A stretch of 64,000 bases of DNA, taken from positions 124,001 to 188,000 of the forward strand of contig JACGCK010000047.1 in assembly GCA_014925825.1 (NCBI GenBank), in the 5' to 3' direction. Shown here piece by piece: positions 46,047 to 58,309 of this stretch (the first letter of the stretch is position 1; each line of letters starts with the position of its first letter). A program made the translations under genes and the position numbers. The DNA is from Pholiota molesta. Taxonomy: Eukaryota > Basidiomycota > Agaricomycetes > Agaricales > Strophariaceae. Under the pieces are notes generated by a model. That model was given only the letters and a program-made list of their open reading frames with translations, did not search any database and was not told the origin of the DNA.

Positions 46047-47590
46047 TTCTTGTCAGGCCTGCACTTTTCTCACTACATGCATCGACTGCGCGCATTCTCC
46101 ACCATTTGTCTCCACAGAACATCACTTCATCCAGATTTATAGATTGCATCGCACAATGGACGGTTTTATACTTATCTCTATTTATATCATTGCATCCACT
46201 CATCCTTTCCATTCATTTTGCCATCTTCCTTGGACCTTCAGTCTCCTCTCTCGGTTTACCTCCCTCCTTCCAGTGTCTATCCTGTCTTCTACATACTTTC
46301 CCTCTTCGACTCGAGCGAAATCTGTAGCTGCAACCCATTGTACCATATCTTCGTTATATTTCTACTCCCCTGCCGCGACCTAGTACGCGAGTGGGTCTAC
46401 CATTCGTCTCTGATTAGTTTACTTTACAACAGTCTATATTTTCTTACCATCAACCATCGAATCATATCTACCGTAGAGTTCAATGCAAAGTCATCAACAT
46501 CCAGGTTGAACGCATTGGCTATGAGACTTTTACTCCAAGAAGATGATTCGCGATCTCCTTGGTACGGTCGTCCCATGCGCCATTATACTTGGGCTCATTC
46601 AGAGTTATCACTGCCACGCACGATGACGATGATCATGAAGGCTGGCGGTCTAATCAGTGTCAAAAACTAAAGCGTGACTGGTTTGTGCATCTCCAAACTC
46701 GTGGGAACGCAGCTGCGCACATAAAAACCCGACGCTCCCACGCCCATCCTTTTTCTCTGATTCTTCCACAATCAATAACCGCCCATGACGATACTCAGTT
46801 TGGTGCAGTGCGATGAGCCAGCCGCGCTGCTCTGGCGCAAGCCAGAGCGCGCAGGCGGCGCTGACCTCGCCCGTTCGGCACCGCATACCTTGTTTACAAC
46901 AAAGGGACGGGCCTTTATGGATCTGATGGCGGCCCTTCCTCCTCTTCTTTTACTCTCGACCTTCCTCTCTGGTTTTTGGTTCCTGTGTTGGTAGCGTTGT
47001 CAGTGGAAGGCTCGGGATTGGGTTGGGACAATCTCCACTTGTTGGATGATAATCGTGTGTTGATTTTTCTTGCTACATGTCGACGGATTTATCTTGTCTT
47101 TCTTTCGTAAAGATACGCCTTGTTGTTGTCCATCTCTCAATTTCGACGTCAATGGATTCTATTGACTTCTTGGAGTCTGAGATCTGCCTGTTGATTTTGA
47201 GCCTTGCCTGTCATTTTGCCTGCCTAACGACCGAGGAGTCATGCATTTTTTCATGCCACGTTTCCTGGAATCGACCTATTTCTTATCTTCACATCCTACT
47301 CAGTTCCGTCGGACACCTGAAAGTATCGGAATGTCTTCCTAGCTCATCTAATGCCTCGTCTTGGTCGTGCCGCGGTTGTACCGATGTTCACTCTCACCGT
47401 CTAGTGCGATCCGACCAATGGGAGTGACAGGTAACATGTCCTCGTTGTCCGTAGAGAGTCTGTATCCTCTACACTGATTTGGTTGTGCTCAAAGTATGAA
47501 ATGCCAACTCTGTCTCTCATCCCCACAGAAGAAATTCAGACTTCCAGGCCTAACTTCAAGTTGAACTTCTGCTCCCCAGGCGGAAGCGCC
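46047..47590. other. Intergenic, no gene seen
   Basis: Pyrimidine-rich 3' flank of the zinc-finger gene, then AT-moderate sequence. The ORFs present (for example 47077-47427) lack starts, splice partners or motifs that would support a gene. Confidence 0.35.
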
Positions 47591-48100
47591 TCAGTGCATG
47601 CGGGTGTGCTCTCTCTCGGACCCGTGCTCGAACCCGGCGCCCTCCACCTCATCCACCGCGCCCCCCACCGCGGCCTCGTCCATGGCGCCCGTCAGGCAGC
47701 GGCTGTTGAGGCAGCACACGGCGCTGATCCACCAGTACCCGTACCCGCAGTCGACGTAGCGCACGGCGCGCGAGCCCCGCGGGCAGCGCCGCCAGCGGTA
47801 GTGGCGGTGCAGGCAGCGCCCGTACCAGCAGTACGCCCTGCTCGCGGTCTGCAGCGGGCTCTCCGGGGCCTCGGAGAAGTGCTCCGCGGGCGCGGGCGTG
47901 TCGGCGTCGGAGGCGAAGGCGCGATGTGCGCCTTCGCCGCGGCCGTGGTGGTGGTGGTGGTGGTGGTGGATGGAGGCGCCTTGAATTTCCATGCCGCCGC
48001 CGCCGGCGAGCTCGGCGCTTTCTGCGCGGAAGGAGGGCGATGCGCACGCGCTGGTGGCGGCGGCGACGATGAAGGCCGTGATGAACCTGGTGAAATGCAT
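47591..48100 (-). CDS. Secreted Cys-rich protein with His8 tract, 169 aa
   Basis: Single-exon frame with a signal peptide (MHFTRFITAFIVAAATSACA). A glycine-rich linker is followed by eight consecutive histidines (residues about 45-52), and further His residues lie in the region. The C-terminal half carries a compact cysteine block: AYCWYGRC, WRRCPRG, YVDCGYGYWW, AVCCLNSRC, seven cysteines in all. An acidic tail ends the protein. This fits a small secreted fungal protein; the His tract suggests transition-metal binding, which is inference. A long ORF on the opposite strand of the same DNA is Val/Ala-rich and lacks a signal peptide; I reject it. Strongly GC-rich coding sequence contrasts with its flanks. 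The family is not recognised. Confidence 0.65.
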   Translation of the reverse strand: MHFTRFITAFIVAAATSACASPSFRAESAELAGGGGMEIQGASIHHHHHHHHGRGEGAHRAFASDADTPAPAEHFSEAPESPLQTASRAYCWYGRCLHRHYRWRRCPRGSRAVRYVDCGYGYWWISAVCCLNSRCLTGAMDEAAVGGAVDEVEGAGFEHGSEREHTRMH

Positions 48101-48237
48101 ATTTCGACGATTGATCTGGGAATTGAGGGCAGTCAGTATCTTCTCGGCGCAATGGCAGAGGACGAAATCAAATGGGAAAACCGCACCTAGTGAATAGTCC
48201 TTTGGTGAAGTGCTGATTTTAGGTAAGTTGGATGCTA

Positions 48238-48243
48238 CTTATA
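48238..48243 (-). promoter_or_regulatory. TATA-like box of the His8 secreted protein gene
   Basis: Reverse strand reads GGTATAAGTAG about 140 bp before the ATG at 48100. Confidence 0.35.
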
Positions 48244-49380
48244 CCGTTCTCTATCGTCTCGCCTGCTCAAATGACAATTAAGACGACGATGATGAATATG
48301 ATAATGGAAGCGATGGGCATTCAAGCTCTCAACGTTCAGTGAATGTTCTCCTATTCAATGAATCTTCGAAGACTTATAATTATAGATTGGTAATGGATTG
48401 GAATGGTAATTCAATTCATATTCAAACTACACTGATCACCGATCTCCCATACTTATCTCGCGAGAACAGCCTTGACCTTCCATGCTTTTGACTCTCTCTG
48501 TCCAAGTGCCGCAATAAGTACTGACGATTATAATGGAATTGGATGCTTGGACAGACGGCGTATGTGAGCTGGCACCCAGAAATACATCATTTTATGAAAT
48601 TTGGACCGCCGCCATTGAACTTATTCAACTTTGCCTTCAACTCATGCCCCATGACGTTTTTGGAACGAAATAGCCTGTACATAGCGCTGTCTTGTTGGCC
48701 AATAGACGGTAAATGTGGAATTCGATGTTGATCGATACAAGTTTATAAATTACTCTCAGAGCAAAACATCACTCTGGTATTTGCAGAAGAAGAAGAAGAA
48801 AATTGACAATCGATGTTTGGAAACATATGAAAATCACTATAAAACGGCACTCTGCTTCGGCGCTAAGTAGAGGCCATCATCGTCTTGTCCACCCATCGAT
48901 CCTCCTGTCCCCAAAGCGTATATCGTACGTACGTACGCCAATGCCGTCCTTCGATTGCAGTAGTACCGCGTCGCATACCTTCCACATCTACGCCCACGAG
49001 CACGGAGTCAAGTGAATCGACAACGATACGCGCAGTCTAACTTGAGAACCGCCTGCACAGCAGACTTTTTAGGACCGAATTGGACCTGAGAGGATACGCG
49101 ACTGACTGACTGGCGATGCACGCTGGGAAGGTCTATATGCGAAATCTTACCTGGACATGATGCCATCTAACCAGAGTAATGCGTTCGTTGCGTCTCGAAG
49201 TACGGGCGTGAGCGCTACGTCGATCGTTGGATGCTTGATACGTACGTAGATAGCCAGGCTATGATGATGTTCTGACATCTGGGTCGGAATGAAATGAAAA
49301 TGAAGGTCAGTGTGAGTGGGATCGGAGCGGGTCCAAAGAAGGTGGGTAAGAAACCCGGTGTAATGAACACCCTTGTATTT
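48244..49380. other. Intergenic, no gene seen
   Basis: No supported gene. A GAA-rich run (GAAGAAGAAGAAG) lies near 48787 and a tandem CGTACGTACG near 48928. Confidence 0.35.
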
Positions 49381-49493
49381 TGTACAAGAGGAGGCGATAC
49401 AGAAAAAATTGACGATTTGACCGGGAGAGCCCGCGGTGCGCGTCCACTGGACGCCAAATCAAAGGTGTGCTAGGTTCGGCTTCCTCTTGTACA
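49381..49493 (+). mobile_element. Hairpin mini-element h5 (solitary copy)
   Basis: 113 bp with the cleanest ends of the family: TGTACAAGAGGA ... TCCTCTTGTACA, with GGGAGAGCCCGCGG in the core. Unlike the others it is not inside a larger repeat module, so it best defines the element's true boundaries. Confidence 0.75.
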
Positions 49494-49619
49494 TAAAGGC
49501 CGTACAGCGATGAAGTATACAGGGCTGATACAAATTGTCAATGATCTCGATTGACACAGAGGCTGGGACGACGAGCGGACCGTGTATCGGGATGCTTGTA
49601 AGCCGTTCCTCATCCTCTA

Positions 49620-50135
49620 GCTAGCCCGCGAGGTGCGTGAGCCGCAGGCTGCATCGCTGGCATCTCTGGGGTTGGCGACTTGGGAAGTGAGCCACCAAGC
49701 AGGGATTCAGGTGGGCCGCGACACAGACTTCCCTCTGGAGAAGGATAGAACGCGAGAACAGGATGTTGTGGCAGAGCCTCCACGGCCTCCACGATCAAAG
49801 AAAGAAAGAAGGAAACGAGGCTCCTCAGTGTAGAATATGCGGAAACAACGCCATCCATCCAGTATCTGCTGGCGATAGACAGGAGCGTGAGCGCTTCAAC
49901 CCCATCGTCGTCTGCCCCGCGGGTAACTGTTTCCAAACATAATTCATCCAGACAGCCAGTCTGGAGGAGCAAGACCGACACTCCGAACCTGCATCAGAAC
50001 GAAGGGCATAAGAACGATTTCCTCGCCCAACCACAAACAGTTCCTTCAAACACGCGCAAACGGGCGGAATGCAATCATCCACCACACAATGACGGAGAGG
50101 AGGTCGCACCCGAACTATGGCTCCAATCTAGCTGA
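49620..50135 (+). CDS. Possible gene fragment with basic Pro/Lys/Arg segment
   Basis: Weak gene call. A plus-strand frame carries PPRPPRSKKERRKRGSS up to about 49830, next to a possible intron (GTGTAG... to GATAGACAG at 49877). A second frame from about 49878 reads VSASTPSSSAPRVTVSK and continues to a stop at 50135. The two pieces do not join in phase at the obvious splice sites, and no start codon is certain. The Ser/Pro-rich, basic composition resembles the G1/G2 family, but I cannot show homology. The minus-strand ORFs here lack better support. Confidence 0.25.
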
Positions 50136-50846
50136 ACATTGCCATGGTCGCCGCAGGTAGCAAATACTGCCACTCTGGCGGATGTCACTGGGAGTACGCG
50201 GACTCTCCTGTGGACGGCATGTCAAATGCATATTTCGAGCGATCGACCTCCTTGAGCCAATGTAGGGATAGCGTGAATTAATCCAGGGGAGGAGATGTGA
50301 ATATGGTCCACAATGGAGAAGCGATCGGCCAAGGGAAGCAAACAAAGACGCACTAGGGATACGTAGACAGCGCGAGTATCGTGCATATAAGTCTCGTCGA
50401 AGAATAGGCAGAACACCTTGGTTTTCACTTGTGGGACAGCCGGCCTACAGCGATCTGGCTAGAGAGAATCCTGGATAGAGAGACTGCGAGAGGATCGTGG
50501 TCAGCGTTGGGTCGAAGTTCAGGTGCATGGTCCGGGCGCATAACTAGGACTCGTGAGAATGCTTGAGAGCTCGGGCCGCCGTCATCCGATGGCCCCACTC
50601 GCAATGCCTCTCCCTTTCCTCAACTCTCCCGCAGTCCGTGCCGAGCGCTGAGCTCGATAATATCTAAGTCTCGTCGTCCGCCCGTCCATCTCCTCCTCTG
50701 ATGCAAGCTCGCAGCCGACGTCTCTCGATCCAGGTCCTTCGTCCATCCTGATGCCTTTGCATCGCATGTATGTAGAAGCCAGGCCTCGTCCACCTCCACT
50801 CATCCCCTCCATGTACCGCGCCCATCGCCTCTCCGAGTCCGAGTCC
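50136..50846. other. Intergenic, no gene seen
   Basis: No supported coding sequence. Confidence 0.35.
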
Positions 50847-51197
50847 TTATCCCGCTATGCCCTCAGCATCAGCATGCGCCTCGCATCCACGGATATAGAC
50901 TACGAACTGACGTGTACTCGGCCGATTGTCAATCACAGTGTTCGACGGAAGTGGAGAGCGAGGATCGGTGCGGTAACCTTTAACTAGGCGGTTGTCTGCG
51001 CGATAGGGGAGCCATGGAATAGGGACGAGTGAGCCGTGGATTTTTTCTGGTGTAATCGTGAGCGCCTCGCTCATATTCTTGCTCATTGCTGTTACAGCGG
51101 CTGTCATCGTCACCAACGCTGCCAATGCCGCCTTTGTCTTCTCGTCATTGCAGCCTTTCCCCTCCAGTTCTTGAGCACACTCTAGAACTTGTAGCAC
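50847..51197 (-). CDS. Possible exon of unknown gene
   Basis: Minus-strand frame of 116 codons following a splice-acceptor-like AACGCTCAG. It is rich in Ala/Thr/Met at the start (KAALAALVTMTAAVTAMSKN), a plausible amphipathic helix. There is no ATG at the start, no partner exon found and no known family. It lies at the edge of module B and may be a remnant. Confidence 0.2.
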   Translation of the reverse strand: MLQVLECAQELEGKGCNDEKTKAALAALVTMTAAVTAMSKNMSEALTITPEKIHGSLVPIPWLPYRADNRLVKGYRTDPRSPLPSNTVIDNRPSTRQFVVYIRGCEAHADAEGIAG

Positions 51198-51499
51198 TGA
51201 GCGTTACTCCCTCCCTTGCAGATCTGCTCGCCCTCTCTTTCTGGTACTGTATGATATCATATGTGGTGCTCGTTGGTCTTCTCGTCCTAGTTTCTCTCCC
51301 ACTGAAATCGAGGCTCGAGTGTCAATCGCTATCAGTTTTCTCCGAACATCCTGCCCGAAGTACGCCCTTACGTGAAATGGGCATTCCGACACCATTTCGT
51401 CTGTCCGCGTTTTGTATCGTTCTATCACGCGGATTATATGCGAGAGACAGGGCGCACATTCGCGGTCTGTTACGCGGGAAAGACGCGCACTGTGTCCTT

Positions 51500-54400
51500 G
51501 GTACTGGGGTATCATTTTTATTCATCTTGTATTCGCTGTATTGCGTGCAAAAATTTATCACCAGATTCTACCATATCACATCTTTTCACTGGTACCAATT
51601 TAAATCAAATGAGAACGGAACTGAAAGGACGAGCATTTGATTGTGATTCGCGCATCATATAGGAGATTCTTGCTCGTAATACAGGACCGAGAATAGCATA
51701 TGGCACGAAGGATACATACCTGTTTCTAAACATATGGTGTTTAATTATAAATTTCTACTTCGCATGTAGTCTATTCATACCATATAATGTATGTAGGACG
51801 ACTGCTCATAAGAGAACCGATGTAGGAGTCAATGCCCTTGGATAAGAGGAGGTTTAGAGGAGCTTGGTTGAATCTGGCCAGAAGAGCACGCGAAGCAGCT
51901 CGTCGCGGCTCGCCTGAAGCCAGATTGTTCACGCCATTCGCCTGCTCTTATACTAAGCGCTGAGCGACGTTTCGGACACGGTGTAAAGAAGTCAAGGAAA
52001 GGATGTGGGATCGAGTGGGAAGGCAAGGAAGGAGAACTTCAGGACGCCTTCGTCGTACCATCGACCCTATTGCCCGGCGCTCTCGGCTGAAGAGGTGCGC
52101 GAACCCTTTAGCTGCGTCGCAGGCACCAGAACGAGTAAGCCCGCTCGAAATCAACGTACTTGCTAAACAACACGACGAGTACTCGCATAAGGATCAGCGT
52201 CAAACGCGAGAAAACAAAATCATCACATCCTCCAGATATTGGCAGCTCCCATAGATTCTCGACAACAGGATTGAACCGGTCCACACGCGTAAAATAACCC
52301 GAGAGGAGAGATAGTTCGAATTTACAAGACAGAATTTAACATGGCTAGCAGATACCGCAAAGAGCGCAGTTCTGACGAATATCACGATCGAGAATGAATT
52401 CTCGTGGATCCCATGCCATATGTGCGCATTGATTTTCTACCTCATCCTCGCAGAATCAAGTTCGCGTGAACAGAGTACACCGAGCAAGACAGGTGGCAAA
52501 TCTCGTCGTAGCCAAAAGATAAAGTAATGAGACAGAATGAGATGAAGGGCTTACCCGTCACCAGGTATGCCAATGCCACACTGGCGTTTGGCCAGTTGAA
52601 GAACACCCTCAATAGTGTAGGGACCGTATAATTGAGCAGAACAGCTCGAAGGAGAGCATGTATCGGTGCTAGTCCATCTAGTTGGATCTACACTAATGAT
52701 CGGTCTCTGTCGTTCAGAGTAGTTCAGCCAGCGGGAAGACGATGGACAGAACGCGTACCTTGGCATGGTTCCGCAAAGACGTCGGCCTGACCGCATAAGT
52801 TCGAGAAGCCTACACTGTTGTTATCGAGGGGGTTCGGATACGCTAGTAAGTGGTAGTCAGTCAGTGGAGGGCAAGTTGGGGAGAGCAGTTATCGGTGCAT
52901 CGCTGACGGAGTGGCAGAACACGTGAAGCTCGGACCGCAGCGCCGCAGGCGTCGGATAGCGCCGGATAATCTCGGATTGCAACATCTTGTTCTCGTTCGA
53001 CTCTCATCGCGCCCTCTGAGCTCCCCATCCTCCTCCTCATTAGTTGATGCATCTCATCCCAAGCTCTTTCTGGGGTGTCCTACAACTGTTTACGTTGATG
53101 TATTCTTGCACCTGCAGAAGCTCGCGACTCCTCTTCCTCTGCATCTTAACCTCTCCTCTTGTTGATCGCCTCGATGTTCTCTGCTTAACGTTATAACCTG
53201 AACCTGCTGTCTCTATGAGGTTCATGCTCTCCAATGCGCTCCCGGAGGCTGGCCAAGGTCGATTCGTCGGAAGGCCACGGGACATATGGTTGACTGGGTA
53301 CGTTCTTTTCAACAAACTGGCAAGGTTTTAGCCATTTAATGATTTTCTCCATAGCCCATCCTTGGGCTGTTATGTATCCGCTTGCACGAGCTTCTAAAAT
53401 TAGGTTCCCGACGTGCTATACTCTCGCTAGTGCGCCTTTCCTGCCATAGAAGTTTTCAAACTCCATTCTATACTATCCTTTTATGTCCCACTCCATATCT
53501 GCATGTGGCTATAACTTTGTGTCGATATCTACTCTGCCATCGAAATTATGGCTGCTTTTTAGCCCTGCCGACGAGAGCTTCTTCGCGGGGGGGCACTGGA
53601 AACCATCAAAATTTTTGGTGTTTTTCAGAGTTGATATCGTCCATCGGAAATCTGCCGAAACGTGTCCCTTACCAAGATTGCCTTCGCCTTGATTATTCTG
53701 TTTAACTCTGTAATGGCACGGCGCTGGAGTGGCTATTGTTCTCTTATGTATTTGCACCGCGACAACAACTGCTTAGGTATTACTGCACCTGTATAAATTT
53801 GCCATACAGTCCCGCGGTCAACAGCTCTTTGTCTGAATCTCAGCCTCTCTTGTTGACGCACCTTGACATTCTTCGCTTAATGTTATAACCTGCTGCTATT
53901 TCCTTGAACCTCGATGCATCTAAATGGGCCCGCGGAGGCTGTATAAGCCCGATTTGTCGGCAGGCTAGGGACTTAGTTTTGGGAATGGGTACGTTCGTAT
54001 CAACCACGGGCAAGATCTGACCATCTGATGATCTTCCTGATAGCCCGCAGCTCTAGGCAGTATATATGTATACACTCATACGGGCCTTCAGACATATGTT
54101 TCCGATGTGATATATCCTCGTTACTGCGTCATTATTGCTACTTTAAAAAAAATTTCAAGCTCTGTCATTGCGTTCTATCGCGCTATCCCCTCATGTCTGG
54201 CACGTTCCCCGTGCCCACGATAGGCTCCAAAGGATCGCGCATTGTCTCGATGAATGACTTCCTACACGGAATCCCAAATAGTCCGATCTGGGCCCTGCGA
54301 CGGCCAGTTCTGTCCTCGCTTATCGCCCCCATCCCTGATACTTGTATAGCTCATGCAAAATTCCTGCGTATTCCATGTCATATCTTTGCGCAACGGATAC

Positions 54401-54600
54401 TATTGAGAGCGCTGAGTCAAACGGATGAGGTTTCCGCCACGAATCAATAATTTACCCGCACCCATCGTAATTGCATCAAGGAGCAGTACACTTGGAGGTG
54501 CATGGGGAACATATCAATCTTCCAGGTCCACCATCATTATCATTCCCGAATTAGGTTACACACGATCTGTTCACTGAGTCGTACAGCAATAAGTATACAT
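51500..54600 (+). repeat. Repeat module B (inverted counterpart of module A)
   Basis: 51540-52990 matches module C directly and module A inverted. 53000-54600 matches 11520 down to 9990 inverted. At 52551-52740 the minus strand keeps an open frame, RPIISVDPTRWTSTDTC followed by SAQLYGPYTIEGVLQLAKRQ, the best-preserved copy of the exon-like remnant shared with modules A and C. No intact gene otherwise. Confidence 0.7.
51842..51951 (+). mobile_element. Hairpin mini-element h6 (degenerate)
   Basis: ATAAGAGGAGG ... CCTGCTCTTAT termini, with a core GGCCAGAAGAGCACGCGAAG related to the others. Confidence 0.55.
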
Positions 54601-54644
54601 AAAATGTGCGTCCGTGGTCGGACCGATATAGTCGATGCCCTTCG

Positions 54645-54765
54645 ACAAGAGGAGGGGTACACTGCTCTGAGCGCATTAAAAAATCTGACCTGGCCAGAAG
54701 AGCCCGCAGAGCGCGCTCCCTGAAAGCCGAGTCAAAAGTAGATTATGGTACCCGCCTCCTCTTGT
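54645..54765 (+). mobile_element. Hairpin mini-element h7
   Basis: ACAAGAGGAGGGG ... CGCCTCCTCTTGT termini, with the same core as h4. Confidence 0.7.
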
Positions 54766-57700
54766 AGTAAGAGCTGGACAAGGACCGGGTTACGGCGCTG
54801 GAGAAATGAAGCGACTCCGAGGATCCCCTTGTGAATGGGGAAACACACGAGTAAGATAAGATAGGAGATAAAAACTACCCGCCCATTCCACAAGCACGGT
54901 GGAGGGGAAAATGGAATCACCCGTGTATATCAACATTTCCTCTAAAACTGCAAATAGTGCGGTTCTGACGATACCACCATAGAGAACGAACATTCTCTGG
55001 GGATACAATGTTGAATGTGTGCATCTCACTTCATCCCTCGAAGGTAGTGGAAGGAACAGGATAAAGAAGAAAGAGGGAACGGTTCTCATTGAAGCATGAC
55101 GCGGAGAGGAGGATGAGAAAAAAAGGAAGCAAGGCAAGAAGGGCGCACTACGGATTTTAATTCGTCGTCGGCGCTTGGCCAGTAGTTGTAGTAAGAGGTG
55201 AGAAATGATCCTGTTACGGCACTGGAGAGATAAAGTGAGGATGGCCTGGCGAATGGGGTACATGCGGGGAACACAAAATAGCAGAGAATACACAATGGTG
55301 GAAGATGCTTCCGTTCCCCTCGCGTTCGAAGCTGTGGTATCGTATGTGGGTATTCATACATCAATCAAGGCGAGACCAGATAGACGAAACAAAGGTTCAA
55401 CGGTTCCACGGGAATTGGCAAGCGCACGAAAGTCCGTGACAGATAGACTACTTGTCCACTCCACACAAGCGACAAAGGGGATGAAATATCCAACCACATA
55501 TTCAATCAACGTGGCCACCAGAGACCGCAAGTAGTGGGGTTCCGGTGATATCACTATCGAGACGAAGATTCTCTTGCGATAAAATGTCGATGCGTGCATC
55601 AGGCTTCCACTTCATCCCGAGAAGGTAGTGGAGGGAAGAGAGTTGAGAAGGGAGAGAGGGGAACAGTTCTCATTGCAGAAAACAGGAGAAAAAGGAGAGC
55701 AAAAAAGGAAACAAGGCGTTGAAGGGCTCACTAGAAATCCCGATTCCTCATCCGCGCTTGGCCAGGAAAAATTCCCTCAAGTAGAGTGGTTTAAGTGTGG
55801 TCATAGAACTACCGGACGGCGCACAGCAGTATCGCCTATTGAATAGCGGGTTGGTTGACCTGAATCTAAACCATTGATCGGCCTATGTCATTCAGCAGTT
55901 GTTCAGCAACGAATGAGAAGAGTCAAGACAACAGCAACCAAGGCGCACCTTAGGCTAGCTTGCAAAAACCAGGGTTATAGCGAATCCGATGTTGTTCTTT
56001 GTTAGCTGGATAGTTCAGATGGGTTGGCTTTGTATATGGGGGTAGTTGGATGGTGGAGGTGAAGCTGCAATTCAAGAGAGTTATCGATGCATCGATGACC
56101 AACGCGTCAACGAAAGGAACACGTGGAGTTCGGACCGCCGGCCCGAGGCTCGAGCCTTCGAGCTTCGAGCCTCGTTCTTTGCTCCCAGGTCATTCCAACC
56201 TCGATTGATATTCGCTCGCATGCCTTGATACTCTCGGCTCACTCGTTGCCTCTCGAACCAGCCGCTCCCTCCACTGGTCCTACTACCATCTCCCTGTGGA
56301 GGCCCACTATCGTACCACTGCCGCCCCAACGGACTTCAATATGCCTGCAGAAGCACGCCTTCTTGCACTCGCAGACACACCAACCGACAATCCGCATCCG
56401 GATCGCTGCCCACGCTGTGATTATCTCGGCGCTCAGCGCTCAGCGCTCACCACCAGCAGCCACGTCACTTGCAACCAGTTAGCCCGCCCCAATCCATCGA
56501 GCGCTACAGAGTCATCACCGCCTTCGCCCCCGATGCATCCGTGTCTTCGAGGGACTGAAGCCGCGAGCTGGATCCAACGCACTCATATGGATTAGATGAG
56601 GTGTCTACGGCGAAAGGGGAAGGGACTGGAGGATACGCATGGGTAAGTTCGTGTCGACAAGCTCCAGTGATCTGACGATCTTCCCCATAGCGCACCTTTG
56701 CTGCGGATATGCTCGTAGGATCATTCAAGATACGCTTCTTCACACTGTACACTCCGGTCGCTGCACCCTTTGCTCTGTGAAAGCTCCTGAGCTTCATCCC
56801 GCGATTTCTGCGTTGATGTTGTGCCCCACGATTATGTCTGGATATTTATCGCTGTGTCTACATCCGCGTTTGTTCTGACCTGATTGGTGGCTTTCTAGCC
56901 TAGTCGCCGCGCGATTTGCGGCTGGTGGCAGTGGAAACCAGTCGAGTTCCAGGATTAGAGTGTGGATGTCGTCCTGTGAGGATGAATTTCGGACTGGGAC
57001 GTAACATTGCCCTCGTTTCGTGCTGTGATCGCGCGGCGTTGGAATGTGCCCCACTTTCTGGGATAATTTACACTTCTATGTCGAGGGTGCAAGTGGTCAT
57101 CGTGCTCGAGAGTGCGCATCGGAGCGTGGATAAGGCGGGCAATGTCCTTGACTTCCCGTGCTATTCGTATCTTGCCTTTGTTTAGTTTGTATCTCTCCCT
57201 GCGTTATCGAATGATAATACATTGCGTTAACCAGAATTTGCCAGAATTCGACTCGGGCTCTTTGGATGGTGTTTCGGCGAGGTACCTTTGGCTTTTCTGG
57301 CTCGTCTTCTACGTCTTCCTTACGTTCTTGTTCTTGACTGATGGGATTACACATGCGCGTGAGTACTGCTTCCTCTCCGCTTCTCTTTCTGTCACCCCTG
57401 AAGCTAAGTCCTTCGCTGCTTGTGAGACCAGCAATGAACTGCAATGTCCGCAATGGCGCTGCCCACTGCCCGAATTTTTTAGCGCATCTACGCGGATGCC
57501 AATCTTGGGATCCGCGTAATGCCACAGCGCAGGACGTTGTTTTCGGGAGGTCGCGCGAATGTGAGCGACATTGGCGTTGACGCCGTCTCGGTGCTGCGCG
57601 GTCGATGCGTGCTGCAGTGTTCAAACTTCAGATCTACGCCATCATCCCCGACATGCACCCACGGGCCACTTGCGGACCCCAGAGCATCGACACTGGCGCC

Positions 57701-57779
57701 CGTACGTAATTCACCCTGCGCGTGAGTGATCACCCGCCCCACAAGTCGATAACGGACCGCCCTGGACAGCAAGATCTGG

Positions 57780-57860
57780 ACGGGTGTTTTCGAGGGGGAT
57801 ACTTGAGCGTCGCGGCAGGCGTAATTGGCTGTTAGCCGACGGATTTGAGGATCCAGTGTG
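57780..57860 (+). pseudogene. Exon-like LLADEF remnant, plus-strand copy
   Basis: Reads FSRGILERRGRRNWLLADGF. The same frame recurs at 63645-63720 (plus) and at about 15978-16060, 16690-16735, 21400-21460 and 22018-22065 (minus). The parent gene is unknown. Confidence 0.45.
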
Positions 57861-58309
57861 TGTCTTCTCTGTATTTGCATCCATATCAAGCAGCAAGCTC
57901 AAGCTTCGACAACATTCAAAGTTATTAGGTCTAGATTGCTCGAAATCATCTCGTTTCGACTTTGTATCGCTGGATGAGCCATAAAGTGTTCTTCATATTC
58001 ATATCTGAACCAGGCGGCGTTGCATTTCTCAACGTAGAGAACGAACCATGGATTAAAGACATTGGAATAAAGATAATCGCTCAACTATGCCTCGTGATTG
58101 GGTCTATATTCGGTGGTCGTATAAGAATTCACCCGCACCCGTCGTCATTGAATCGAGGAGCCGTACAGTTTGGGGCGCATGGGGAACATGGCAATCTTCC
58201 AGATCGATGCATGGTGTGTTATCGTTCCTGAATGACGTGACCCACGCTCTGTTCACTGACTCGTACAGCAGTAACCATGTATGAAATGTGCATCCGCGGT
58301 CGGACCGAT

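Noticed and set aside
47483..48190. Plus-strand 235-codon ORF
   Set aside because: Val/Ala-rich mirror of the minus-strand secreted protein, with poly-Val opposite the His tract and no signal peptide or domain.
57112..57519. 135-codon ORF with a hydrophobic segment (LFWLVFYVFLTFLFL)
   Set aside because: Inside repeat unit B1, no counterpart frame in B2, and a competing long ORF on the opposite strand. Hydrophobic runs are expected from pyrimidine-rich DNA.
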